DNA of 8,764 bases from an uncultured Angelakisella sp. (GTDB lineage Bacteria > Bacillota > Clostridia > Oscillospirales > Ruminococcaceae), in contig CALGIL010000349.1 in the NCBI GenBank assembly GCA_937914895.1, forward strand, positions 1 to 8,764, written 5' to 3'. The translations under genes were made by a program, and so were the position numbers. Numbering within the stretch: position 1 is the first letter of the stretch; each line of letters starts with the position of its first letter. Positions 1-5,302 of the stretch are shown piece by piece. The notes below the pieces were generated by a model that saw only the letters and a program-made list of their open reading frames with translations, was not told the origin of the DNA and searched no databases.

Positions 1-2
1 CC

Positions 3-362
3 GAGCACTTTATCTGCCATGTTTCGTTTGACGACGGCGAGCTGCTGGGCATAGAGCCCTTCGGCATGTATGGAACACCCACTCTGGTCAAGGTAGAGGT
101 GGTGGATGCTGCCGATCTGGGCGCGCAGATTCAGGCGGATAAGGACCCCGGCTTCCCAATGGCGATGGCCGGCGAAGCGTTTCTGGCGGACGGCGTGACC
201 GCGGTCAACTGCCCCTACCATCAGTTTAAACCCACAGCGGACGGCTTTGAGGCAAAGACCGCCGTCTACTGGCCGGAGCATACCCCCGAGGAGATTGTAC
301 ACGGTCACTCCCTGCATCTGGCCATGGAGTTTTTCCGGGGCGTTGAGCTGACCGGGAAATAA
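3..362 (+). CDS. C-terminal part of an unrecognised protein (5' end outside window)
   Basis: The frame is open from base 3 and ends at TAA 360-362, so about 119 C-terminal residues are visible. An internal ATG at 66 is in frame, but codons upstream of it (reading EHFICHVSFDDGELLGIEP) continue the same style of protein and no ribosome site precedes 66, so I treat the gene as cut by the window edge. The product is soluble-looking, acidic, and has no membrane segment. Visible landmarks are a Gly-Thr-Pro-Thr turn (ATG66 numbering: residues 4-7), a Cys-Pro-Tyr-His stretch (49-52) and a His-Gly-His-Ser-Leu-His stretch near the C-terminus (79-84). These could bind a metal or sit in an active site, but that is speculation. 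I do not recognise the family. Codon use is like the other genes of the window. No clear terminator follows. Confidence 0.75.
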   Translation, partial: EHFICHVSFDDGELLGIEPFGMYGTPTLVKVEVVDAADLGAQIQADKDPGFPMAMAGEAFLADGVTAVNCPYHQFKPTADGFEAKTAVYWPEHTPEEIVHGHSLHLAMEFFRGVELTGK

Positions 363-403
363 AGGATTCAGCCAAAACCTCCGGCTAAGCCCGAGACTTG
401 AAT

Positions 404-500
404 AAGCCCTGGAAGGGCTTGATACAGACAATACCCCTAAAGGGGTCCCGAAAGGCCTGCCATCTGCATTGCTTCTTCGGGCCACCCCTTAAGGGGTATT
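404..500. repeat. Cluster of palindromes beside the IS200-type remnant
   Basis: Three hairpin-forming stretches lie together. AAGCCCT/AGGGCTT with loop GGA is at 404-420. ACCCCT-AA-AGGGGT is at 433-446. The perfect palindrome ACCCCTTAAGGGGT is at 484-497. The last two also lie inside a larger imperfect inverted repeat, 430-452 against 476-500, which differs by one substitution and two extra bases. Nested palindromes next to tnpA are typical of IS200/IS605-family ends, which use imperfect hairpins instead of terminal inverted repeats. The assignment to this element is inference from proximity. A bidirectional terminator is an alternative, since short T runs flank the 484-497 hairpin. Confidence 0.55.
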
Positions 501-528
501 TTCTATGCCTTGGATTCTTACTGCCCGC

Positions 529-701
529 GGACGCATTTGCCTTGATGATTCCCCCCTTTTTGCTCACACAATTTCCTCAGTATGAATCCTATGTCTGCTT
601 TTACCTCTCGATAGATTACCCGTCTCCTATACTTCGGTGCAAATACCACATGGTATTGACGCCTCCACTTTGTATGTTCTAAACCATTTTGTGTCTTTCA
701 T
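529..701 (-). pseudogene. IS200/IS605-family transposase TnpA fragment (frameshifted, truncated)
   Basis: On the minus strand an ATG (699-701) follows a GGGGGAGG ribosome site (709-716). One base into another frame the DNA reads NGLEHTKWRRQYHVVFAPK, then YRRRVIYREVKADIGFILRK and LCEQKG. This is the N-terminal signature of Y1 single-strand transposases (HTKW, YHVVFAPKYRR, ADIG-ILRKLCEQKG). A frame change in the A run after codon 4 separates the start from this body. A second frame change in the run of six G/C near 551-556 leads into GGIIKANAS. Homology then stops: the HUH motif (usually DHIHML), the catalytic Tyr helix and the rest of the roughly 150-residue protein are missing. It is therefore dead. 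Family identity is clear from the motifs; the exact left and right limits of the old element are not. Confidence 0.85.
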
Positions 702-840
702 TAAAAAGCCTCCCCCGTTTTTGCCCGTATGGACGGAAAGATTTTCTGCCAGCCCAGAAGCAATATTCCAAGACATTTTGACGGGAGGATTTTCAGATGA
801 AATACGAATGTGTGTTACAAAGTATGTTGTCAGGAAAAGT
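702..840. other. Non-coding stretch upstream of the TnpA remnant
   Basis: Apart from the ribosome site at 709-716 (minus strand) I see no gene, RNA or repeat. Base composition is AT-richer than the flanks, which fits residual insertion-sequence DNA or old intergenic sequence. Short frames on both strands here have no start signals and no recognisable protein. Confidence 0.4.
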
Positions 841-876
841 AAAATCCGCCTAAACACTAGTGTTTAGGCGGATTTT
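841..876 (-). terminator. 36-bp perfect palindrome: terminator of the tRNA unit
   Basis: AAAATCCGCCTAAACACT at 841-858 is exactly mirrored through position 876 (18 + 18 bp). It begins 3 nt past the CCA end of tRNA-Pro and ends in TTTT on either strand, so it should act as an intrinsic terminator for the minus-strand tRNAs. Because it is symmetrical it would also stop transcripts arriving from the left. In RNA the central bases must open to form a loop. Confidence 0.85.
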
Positions 877-878
877 CT

Positions 879-955
879 TGGTCGGGATGACGGGATTCGA
901 ACCCACGGCCTCTGCGTCCCGAACGCAGCGCTCTACCAAACTGAGCCACATCCCG
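879..955 (-). tRNA. tRNA-Pro (anticodon CGG)
   Basis: The minus strand folds as a complete cloverleaf. The 7-bp acceptor is CGGGATG/CATCCCG. The anticodon arm is CTGCG-TTCGGGA-CGCAG with anticodon CGG at loop positions 3-5. The T arm is GTGGG-TTCGAAT-CCCGT, followed by discriminator A and an encoded CCA (879-881). CGG reads the proline codon CCG. The gene is 77 nt including CCA. It lies 13 nt downstream of tRNA-Gln and is presumably cut from the same precursor. Confidence 0.97.
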
Positions 956-968
956 TACTATCCTGATT

Positions 969-1042
969 TGGTTGCCCGACTAGGATTCGAACCCAGACAA
1001 ACAGAGTCAGAGTCTGCCGTGCTACCGTTACACAATCGGGCA
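969..1042 (-). tRNA. tRNA-Gln (anticodon CTG)
   Basis: The minus-strand cloverleaf has acceptor TGCCCGA/TCGGGCA, D arm GTGT-AACGGTA-GCAC, anticodon arm GCAGA-CTCTGAC-TCTGT (one G-T pair) with anticodon CTG, T arm CTGGG-TTCGAAT-CCTAG, discriminator A and an encoded CCA (969-971). CTG reads the glutamine codon CAG. The length of 74 nt with CCA fits a class I tRNA. It is the first gene of the two-tRNA unit, about 38 nt after the predicted transcription start. Confidence 0.95.
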
Positions 1043-1087
1043 ATATAAAGGGGGTTTTCCGCTTACCGGAGTAAAGCGGCGATTCTT

Positions 1088-1116
1088 ATTATACCCACTC
1101 GCCGCGGGTTTGTCAA
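1088..1116 (-). promoter_or_regulatory. Consensus sigma-A promoter of the tRNA unit
   Basis: On the minus strand TTGACA (1111-1116) and TATAAT (1088-1093) are both perfect and separated by exactly 17 bp (1094-1110). Transcription should start near 1081, ahead of tRNA-Gln. Such unmodified consensus promoters are usual for stable-RNA genes. Confidence 0.92.
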
Positions 1117-1186
1117 CAGAATCCGCCCCCATCCCGCGGACTTTTTCTGCCGGGGCCGCCCGCGCCACGATTTTCCAGCGCAAAGG

Positions 1187-1215
1187 TTGAATCGGAGGGA
1201 AAAAAGGAATATAAT
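1187..1215 (+). promoter_or_regulatory. Sigma-A promoter of trxA
   Basis: TTGAAT (1187-1192) and TATAAT (1210-1215) are 17 bp apart, about 45 bp upstream of the thioredoxin start. It is divergent from the tRNA promoter; 70 bp separate the two -35 boxes. No operator-like repeat lies between them. Confidence 0.82.
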
Positions 1216-1262
1216 AAAGATGGACAAACTGTTTTCATCCAAGCGATTAGGAGGATTTTTAT

Positions 1263-1574
1263 ATGGCGGCAATCCATTTGACCCCCGACACCTTCCGGGC
1301 CGAGATACTGGAGGGCAGAAAAACCGCCCTTGTGGATTTTTGGGCGGCGTGGTGCGGCCCCTGCAAAATGCTGGCCCCGGTCATCGACCAGATAAGCGAC
1401 GATTTGGGCGGCAGCGTGCTGGTGGGCAAAATCAACATTGACGAACACGGCGGCCTGGCCGAGGAATACGGCGTTATGTCCATTCCCACCGTCATCGCCT
1501 TTAAGGACGGCCAGGAATCCGGCCGGGTGGTGGGGCTGGTGCCCAGGGCAAGGCTGGAAGAACTGCTGAAATAA
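1263..1574 (+). CDS. trxA: Thioredoxin
   Basis: This is a cytoplasmic thiol-disulfide oxidoreductase that keeps protein disulfides reduced and passes electrons from thioredoxin reductase to targets such as ribonucleotide reductase. The 103-residue product has the normal thioredoxin length and fold order. The active site WCGPC is at residues 30-34 after the beta strand ALVDFWAAW, the conserved cis-proline is in the MSIPT segment (76-80), and KDGQ follows in the beta hairpin. There is no signal peptide, so it is an intracellular thioredoxin and not a secreted or cytochrome-maturation type. The start is set by an AGGAGG-type site ending about 7 nt before ATG 1263. The gene has its own promoter (1187-1215) and terminator (1592-1621), so it is monocistronic. 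Identity is secure; whether it is the main thioredoxin of the cell cannot be told from here. Confidence 0.95.
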   Translation: MAAIHLTPDTFRAEILEGRKTALVDFWAAWCGPCKMLAPVIDQISDDLGGSVLVGKINIDEHGGLAEEYGVMSIPTVIAFKDGQESGRVVGLVPRARLEELLK

Positions 1575-1591
1575 GGCGATTGAAGCACTGG

Positions 1592-1621
1592 CGGCTGCCC
1601 CAAGGGGCGGCCGTATTTTTT
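1592..1621 (+). terminator. Intrinsic terminator of trxA
   Basis: CGGCTGCCCC and GGGGCGGCCG form a 10-bp stem (one G-U pair) around AA, followed by TATTTTTT. It starts 18 nt after the trxA stop codon. Confidence 0.88.
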
Positions 1622-1700
1622 GTGGGCGGATGAACACAATAAAACCGTAAAGTCCTTTGAACCCAAGTGAAAAACAAAGGAGGCGGCCAGTCTGATTACC

Positions 1701-2234
1701 GTGGTGGTTTTGGAAGAAGGCCGGAACGACCGCCTGACCCAGGGGCTGGCGGAGCTGCTGGGCAGGCTGGCAACCGTGGCGGTGGCGGGGCAGAAATTCT
1801 GCGTGGTCCCGGAGCAGCCCCCCGCCGTCCTGCTGTATCACGCCGGGGACGGATGCGTGGTCCGGGCGCCCCGGACGGTGGCGGTGCTGGGGCCGGACCT
1901 GGACCACTGCCCCACCCTGGAGCTGCCGGCGGGCACAAGGGTCCTTTTGTCCACCCAAAACCCCCACGCGGCCGATTTTGCGGGCCGCAGCGGGCTGCCC
2001 CTGTTGGACTGCGGCCTCTCCTTGCGGGATACTCTTACCCTGTCCAGCCACACCCGGCTGGAGTCGGTCATTACCCTGCAGCGGTCGGTGGAGGACCTGT
2101 GGGGCCGCGGGGTGGACCCGGTGGACCTGCCCCTGACCCTGGACCGGGAGCTTCCCTCCCACCTGCTTTTGTACTTTGCGGGCATCTGCCTGCTGGCGGG
2201 CTGGACCGACCGCCTGACAGATTTCAAATTTTAA
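1701..2234 (+). CDS. Conserved-looking protein of unknown function
   Basis: The GTG 1701 form has 177 residues. The start is uncertain: AGGAGG at 1678-1683 lies 17 nt before GTG 1701 but only 8 nt before an in-frame CTG at 1692, which would give (M)ITVVVLEEGRNDRL. I therefore suspect CTG is used. The product alternates hydrophobic strands with Gly/Pro turns in its first half. The core CGLSLRDTLTLSS (104-116) is followed by SVITLQRSV (122-130) and looks like the most constrained part. A hydrophobic C-terminal helix, HLLLYFAGICLLAGW (154-168), may be buried or membrane-associated. There is no signal peptide or known catalytic motif, and I cannot name a family. It lies between trxA and a spore-protein gene, separated from both by about 100 nt or more, so context says little. 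Codon use is typical of the window, and coding is supported by the good ribosome site and sustained GC3 bias. Confidence 0.75.
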   Translation: MVVLEEGRNDRLTQGLAELLGRLATVAVAGQKFCVVPEQPPAVLLYHAGDGCVVRAPRTVAVLGPDLDHCPTLELPAGTRVLLSTQNPHAADFAGRSGLPLLDCGLSLRDTLTLSSHTRLESVITLQRSVEDLWGRGVDPVDLPLTLDRELPSHLLLYFAGICLLAGWTDRLTDFKF

Positions 2235-2339
2235 CAGCGGAGACGGCAAAAACTGCCTGTCATAAAGTTTTGCCTAAAGACAACAATAATACTGCAAACG
2301 CAAGAAACCAAGATTTACTTTCAAGGAGTGTAAACCACT

Positions 2340-2519
2340 ATGGCTAACAGGAAATCCAAAGAGGCTCTGTCCCAGATCAAAAACGAAGCAGCCGCGACCG
2401 TAGGCGTCACCCTGAAGCAGGGCTACAACGGCGACCTGACCTCCCGTGAGGCCGGTTCCGTCGGCGGCGAGATGGTCAAAAAGATGATCGAATCTTACTC
2501 CAACTCCCGCGCCCAGTAA
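2340..2519 (+). CDS. Alpha/beta-type small acid-soluble spore protein (SASP)
   Basis: This 59-residue protein starts at ATG 2340, 11 nt after AAGGAG (2323-2328). Alpha/beta SASPs are made in the forespore, coat and protect spore DNA from UV and heat, and are degraded at germination by the Gpr protease to supply amino acids. The family hallmark is clear in the C-terminal half: GYNGDLTSREAGSVGGEMVKK (residues 28-48) matches the DNA-binding helix-turn-helix signature with SVGGEM. The N-terminal half carries IKNEAAATVGV (13-23), where Gpr substrates usually read YEIAxExGV. The Glu at the cut position is kept, but its neighbours are unusual. The length is close to the usual 60-70 residues. The gene is monocistronic with its own terminator. 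I could not find a convincing forespore (sigma-G) promoter by eye. It implies an endospore former. Confidence 0.93.
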   Translation: MANRKSKEALSQIKNEAAATVGVTLKQGYNGDLTSREAGSVGGEMVKKMIESYSNSRAQ

Positions 2520-2533
2520 CACAGAAACCCCAT

Positions 2534-2563
2534 AAAAAACCGCCCCCCAGGGGGCGGTTTTTT
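2534..2563. terminator. Bidirectional terminator between the SASP gene and the hydrolase gene
   Basis: A6-CCG-C-rich and G-rich-CGG-T6 arms form a long stem around CCAG (2534-2546 with 2551-2563). A and T runs on both sides let it stop the + strand SASP transcript, 14 nt after its stop, and the minus-strand hydrolase transcript, about 75 nt after its stop. Confidence 0.9.
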
Positions 2564-2638
2564 AGCGATGAGAAGGGCGGAGCTCCCGCGCCGCGGGCGG
2601 TTCTGCTTTCTGCCCTCTGCTTTCTGTCCTCTGGGGGG

Positions 2639-3595
2639 CTACTCGTCCATAACCACTTCCCGGGACAAAATCTCGTCCAGCCATCCCAGGATGTCGCCAT
2701 AGACCTCCTCCCGATTGGTTTCATTCAACACCTCGTGGCGCGCGCCGGGGTACAGGGTGCATCGGACGTCCGCGCAGCCGGCCATGGCCAGACCCCGGTA
2801 GACCTCCCTGGGCCCCGCCCCCTGGCCGCCCACCGGGTCCCGGTCCCCGGCGATGAGATAGACCGGCAACCCCTTGGGCATCTGCTGGTACCAGCGCCCG
2901 GCGTTGCACTCCTCCAGCATGGAAAACAGCTCGTAATAGGCCGACGCGGTAAAGGGGAAGGTGCAGTACCGATCCGCCAGGTAAGCCCGGCAGACCTCCC
3001 CGTCCCGGGACAGCCAGCCCGCCGGCCCGTCCTCGGGAAAGGCCGCCGCGTAGGCGCCGTTGGAAAGGTCGTACAGGGTCTTGGATATGTACCGGTCCCC
3101 CCTGGCCCCGCAAATGGCCCGGGCCAGCAGCCGGCCCCGCCCGGCCGCGGAATTTTTGCCGGCGGTGCCGCTTAAGATGAGTCCGTCCAGGTGCCGCCCA
3201 AACCGCGGGGCGTACAGCCTGGCCAAAAAGGAGCCCATGGAATGCCCCAGCAGAAAGTAGGGCACCTCGGGGTATCGCTCCGCCATTTCCAGGCGCAGCA
3301 GCTCCATGTCCTCCACCAAAAACCGCCGGGCGCCTATAGCGCCGAAAAAGCCCAGCTTGCTCCGATTCAGCAGGGCGGTGTTTTTGTGGCCCAGGTGGTC
3401 GTTGCCGCAAAGGACAATGCCGTGGCGGCACAGCTCCCGGGCAAAGTCCTCGTACCGGCCCACATACTCGCACATGCCGTGGCTGACCTGCACCACGGCC
3501 TGCACCATGGCCGGCGCCTCCTCGGGGGTATAGACCTCGGCGGAGATGCGGCTGTGCCCGTCCGAGGATGGATAGTCAAACACTTCTTTGTTCAT
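2639..3595 (-). CDS. Alpha/beta hydrolase, serine aminopeptidase S33 / monoacylglycerol lipase-like
   Basis: The 318-residue protein belongs to the Hydrolase_4 group of alpha/beta hydrolases, often annotated as lysophospholipase or monoacylglycerol lipase. These cleave ester bonds of lysophospholipids, monoglycerides or similar small esters. The catalytic set is complete: nucleophile Ser119 in GHSMG (117-121), Asp253 in AGDRDPVG (249-256) and His287 in GARHEVLNE (285-292 region). HGMCEYVGRYEDFA (39-52) provides the oxyanion-hole HG and the family signature HG.xE...RY. A lid/cap region of about 70 residues lies between 150 and 225. There is no signal peptide, so it acts in the cytoplasm or on the inner membrane face. 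GGGAGG at 3601-3606 supports the ATG at 3595. It follows the stress-protein gene by only 23 nt, so the two are probably cotranscribed. The substrate cannot be read from sequence. Confidence 0.9.
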   Translation of the reverse strand: MNKEVFDYPSSDGHSRISAEVYTPEEAPAMVQAVVQVSHGMCEYVGRYEDFARELCRHGIVLCGNDHLGHKNTALLNRSKLGFFGAIGARRFLVEDMELLRLEMAERYPEVPYFLLGHSMGSFLARLYAPRFGRHLDGLILSGTAGKNSAAGRGRLLARAICGARGDRYISKTLYDLSNGAYAAAFPEDGPAGWLSRDGEVCRAYLADRYCTFPFTASAYYELFSMLEECNAGRWYQQMPKGLPVYLIAGDRDPVGGQGAGPREVYRGLAMAGCADVRCTLYPGARHEVLNETNREEVYGDILGWLDEILSREVVMDE

Positions 3596-3618
3596 AGCGG
3601 CCTCCCGACGGCAGGACC

Positions 3619-4050
3619 TCAGGCGGTCACCCGGTCCTTGAGTGTGACGGCGTCCAGCCTGCCGTCCAAATCCACCGTATAAAAGCTGATCATCTCAAAG
3701 CGTGTCCACAGCTTGTGCAGCAGGCTGCCCCCCTGCTGGGGCAGGCCGGTGACCACATAGGCCGGCATCTCGCCGCGCACCAGCTTGGTGATAAACCGGG
3801 GGGCGTCCTCGCTGTAATGGACGGTCATAATGGCCCGGTTGTCCTTGGACACCTGGTACAGATACTCCAGCGCCTGATGGTTGCGCTCCACCCCGGCGGC
3901 GGCCACGTTGATGACCTCCAGCCGGGTGCCCGTGCGGTCGGCAAGGGCCCTTCCCTGACGGATCAGACGCTCGCAGCTCATCTGGTCTGTGACCAGCACC
4001 ATGGTGGCCTGTTCCAGCTGCCGCTGCTGCGCGGTGGAAAATGCTGTCAT
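3619..4050 (-). CDS. Universal-stress-protein-like (UspA/KdpD-Usp type) protein
   Basis: The product has 143 residues. Its first half, MVLVTDQMSCERLIRQGRAL followed by ADRTGTRLEVINV (residues 17-49), has the beta-alpha-beta start of the Usp/HUP fold and resembles the Usp module of sensor kinase KdpD (a hydrophobic strand, a short Ser/Cys-Glu-Arg-Leu-Ile-Arg helix, then a strand in LEVINV). The second half reads YSEDAPRFITKLVRGEMPAYVVTGLP (79-104) and could hold the second strand-helix of the fold. The usual GxxGx9GS/T nucleotide-binding motif is not evident, so ATP binding is doubtful. No membrane segment is present. AGGAG at 4062-4066 lies 12 nt before ATG 4050. It is the first gene of a likely two-gene unit with the hydrolase. 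A TATACT box at 4123-4128 (minus) lacks a good -35 partner. Family assignment is inference from the N-terminal motif; the role is unknown. Confidence 0.72.
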   Translation of the reverse strand: MTAFSTAQQRQLEQATMVLVTDQMSCERLIRQGRALADRTGTRLEVINVAAAGVERNHQALEYLYQVSKDNRAIMTVHYSEDAPRFITKLVRGEMPAYVVTGLPQQGGSLLHKLWTRFEMISFYTVDLDGRLDAVTLKDRVTA

Positions 4051-4203
4051 ATCCCAACTCAGCTCCTACATCAGAATGTTGGGCGCGGCCCTGTCCCGGC
4101 CGCCGCCGTTTGATCCACCACCAGTATAAACCAAAATGTGCTGCCGGGAATGGCTTTTTTGTGAATTTCATTTTAAGAATTCAAGACCGTGCCGCCCTGG
4201 GAA

Positions 4204-4232
4204 TTGACAGAACGGCCCCGGAGGGCTACAAT
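4204..4232 (+). promoter_or_regulatory. Sigma-A promoter of rex
   Basis: TTGACA (4204-4209) and TACAAT (4227-4232) are separated by exactly 17 bp. The predicted start near 4239 lies upstream of the likely rex start (4303) and rules out the ATG at 4189 as the translation start. Just upstream, TTGTGAA (4159-4165 area) matches one half of a Rex operator, but the mirrored TTCACAA half is missing. Confidence 0.88.
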
Positions 4233-4302
4233 AAGCCTTGATAAAACTTTAACGCGGCGGAGCGGCTCTCCCCTTTACATTCTACAGATGGGATGGATGA
4301 AG

Positions 4303-4974
4303 ATGAAACAGGACCGGCACGTATCCCCTTCGGTCATCAATCGATTGCCACGATATTATCGTTTTCTCCGGGATTTGCTGGGCCGGGGGGTGACGCGGAT
4401 CTCGTCCAAGGAGCTGGCCGAGCTGATGAATGTCACCGCCTCCCAAATCCGCCAGGACCTCAACTGCTTTGGCGGCTTTGGCCAGCAGGGCTATGGCTAC
4501 AACGTGGAGCTGCTGCATAAGGAGATCGGCTCTATTCTGGGCGTTGACCGGCTGACCCCCGCGGTGCTCATCGGCGCGGGCAATCTGGGCAAGACCCTGG
4601 CCAACCAGGTCAACCTGTCCACCCGGGGGTTCCGGCTCATCGGCGCCTTTGACAAATCCCCCGCCATCATCGGCACCGACCTTGTGGGCCTGACGGTGCA
4701 AAACATCGACAGCCTGGAGGCCTTCTGCCGCCGCTACAATCCCAAGGCCGCCATTATCTGCATCCCCAAGGAGGCGGCCGCGGCCATGGCCGGGGACCTG
4801 ATCTCCTGGGGCATTGTGGGCTTTTGGAATTTTTCCTCCTACGACTTTACCCAAAATCACCAGGGCGTTACCGCCGTCAACGTGCACCTGGGGGATTCGG
4901 TGATGACCCTGTCCTATCTGATTAAGCACATGGACGGCTTTCAGGAAGAGGCCGAAACGGAGGACGACGCATGA
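4303..4974 (+). CDS. rex: Redox-sensing transcriptional repressor Rex
   Basis: Rex is a homodimeric repressor that senses the NADH/NAD+ ratio. NADH binding releases it from promoters of fermentation and anaerobic-respiration genes. The 223-residue form starting at ATG 4303 has the family length. An N-terminal winged helix (about 11-60) includes RLPRYYRFL, SSKELAELMNVTASQIRQDL and CFGGFG. GYGYNV (63-68) follows, then the Rossmann dinucleotide site VLIGAGNLG (88-96) with Asp117 ending the second strand, and the C-terminal domain-swapped helix with LGDSVMTLSYLIKHM (196-210). In-frame ATGs at 4288 and 4297 are alternatives. I prefer 4303 because 13 residues before RLPRYY matches known Rex proteins; a GGATGG sequence just upstream is only a weak ribosome site. 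The ORF stays open further upstream, but that part precedes the promoter. The stop overlaps the next gene. Confidence 0.95.
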   Translation: MKQDRHVSPSVINRLPRYYRFLRDLLGRGVTRISSKELAELMNVTASQIRQDLNCFGGFGQQGYGYNVELLHKEIGSILGVDRLTPAVLIGAGNLGKTLANQVNLSTRGFRLIGAFDKSPAIIGTDLVGLTVQNIDSLEAFCRRYNPKAAIICIPKEAAAAMAGDLISWGIVGFWNFSSYDFTQNHQGVTAVNVHLGDSVMTLSYLIKHMDGFQEEAETEDDA

Positions 4975-5240
4975 TGAAAAATCTTCGTTCCAAATGGAAG
5001 CTGCCGGGCAGTCGGGCCATGACCGTCCTCCTTTGCCTTGGCATAGGCGCCGCCGTGCTGGCAGCGGCCGCCGCGGCCCTGAACAGCCTGCTGACCGTGC
5101 GGCAGCTGCGCCTGGCGGAGGAGCAGCGCCGCACCCTGCCCATTCTGCGCAAGGCCGCCCAAAAGTATCTGGACGACACCGGCGCGGCAGAAGAGGAGCG
5201 GCCCGTCCCGCCCAACCCGCAGATTATATCGGACCGCTAG
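4971..5240 (+). CDS. Small single-span membrane protein, translationally coupled to rex
   Basis: This 89-residue protein starts at ATG 4971, which overlaps the rex stop as ATGA; a second ATG at 4974 (TGATG) is equally placed. It has a basic N-terminus (KNLRSKWK), one hydrophobic segment at about residues 17-38 rich in Ala, Leu and Gly, an Arg/Glu-rich amphipathic stretch (44-68, VRQLRLAEEQRRTLPILRKA) that could form a short coiled coil, and a Pro-rich tail. The basic N-terminus and lack of a cleavage site suggest a membrane anchor with the C-terminal part outside, but topology is inference. I do not recognise a family. The overlap with rex makes coupled translation and shared expression likely. 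The terminator at 5259-5292 ends the unit. Confidence 0.75.
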   Translation: MMKNLRSKWKLPGSRAMTVLLCLGIGAAVLAAAAAALNSLLTVRQLRLAEEQRRTLPILRKAAQKYLDDTGAAEEERPVPPNPQIISDR

Positions 5241-5258
5241 TCCCCCGCAGACACCCAG

Positions 5259-5292
5259 ACGCCGCCGGTGCGCTTTGCCGGCGGCGTTTTTT
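5259..5292 (+). terminator. Intrinsic terminator of the rex unit
   Basis: ACGCCGCCGG and CCGGCGGCGT form a 10-bp stem around a roughly 8-nt loop, followed by a T run. It lies 18 nt after the stop of the small membrane protein and only about 10 nt from the convergent rsmA stop. For the minus strand the flank is A-rich, not T-rich, so it mainly serves the + strand. Confidence 0.88.
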
Positions 5293-5302
5293 GCGCCTGC
5301 CG

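Noticed and set aside
1113..2249. Long minus-strand open frame (378 codons) opposite trxA and the next gene
   Set aside because: It is a shadow of GC-rich genes on the other strand: low-complexity Pro/Gln/Gly/His composition, no ribosome site, and it runs across a real terminator and the trxA coding region.
2250..2320. Forespore sigma-G promoter of the SASP gene
   Set aside because: GTCATAA (2259-2265) and CAATAATACT (2284-2293) loosely resemble the boxes but neither fits the consensus well at the right spacing.
1667..2347. Plus-strand 226-codon frame overlapping the unknown gene
   Set aside because: It is rich in Gly/Pro/Arg and lacks codon bias; the overlapping 1701-2234 frame has normal protein composition and the better ribosome site.
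4123..4151. Promoter for the stress-protein/hydrolase unit
   Set aside because: TATACT (minus, 4123-4128) is a fair -10, but the sequence at -35 (ATTCCC) does not match and there is no extended TG, so I did not list it as a feature.
4155..4175. Rex operator upstream of rex
   Set aside because: TTGTGAA matches one half-site, but the mirrored TTCACAA half is not found at the required spacing, so autoregulation is not supported by sequence.
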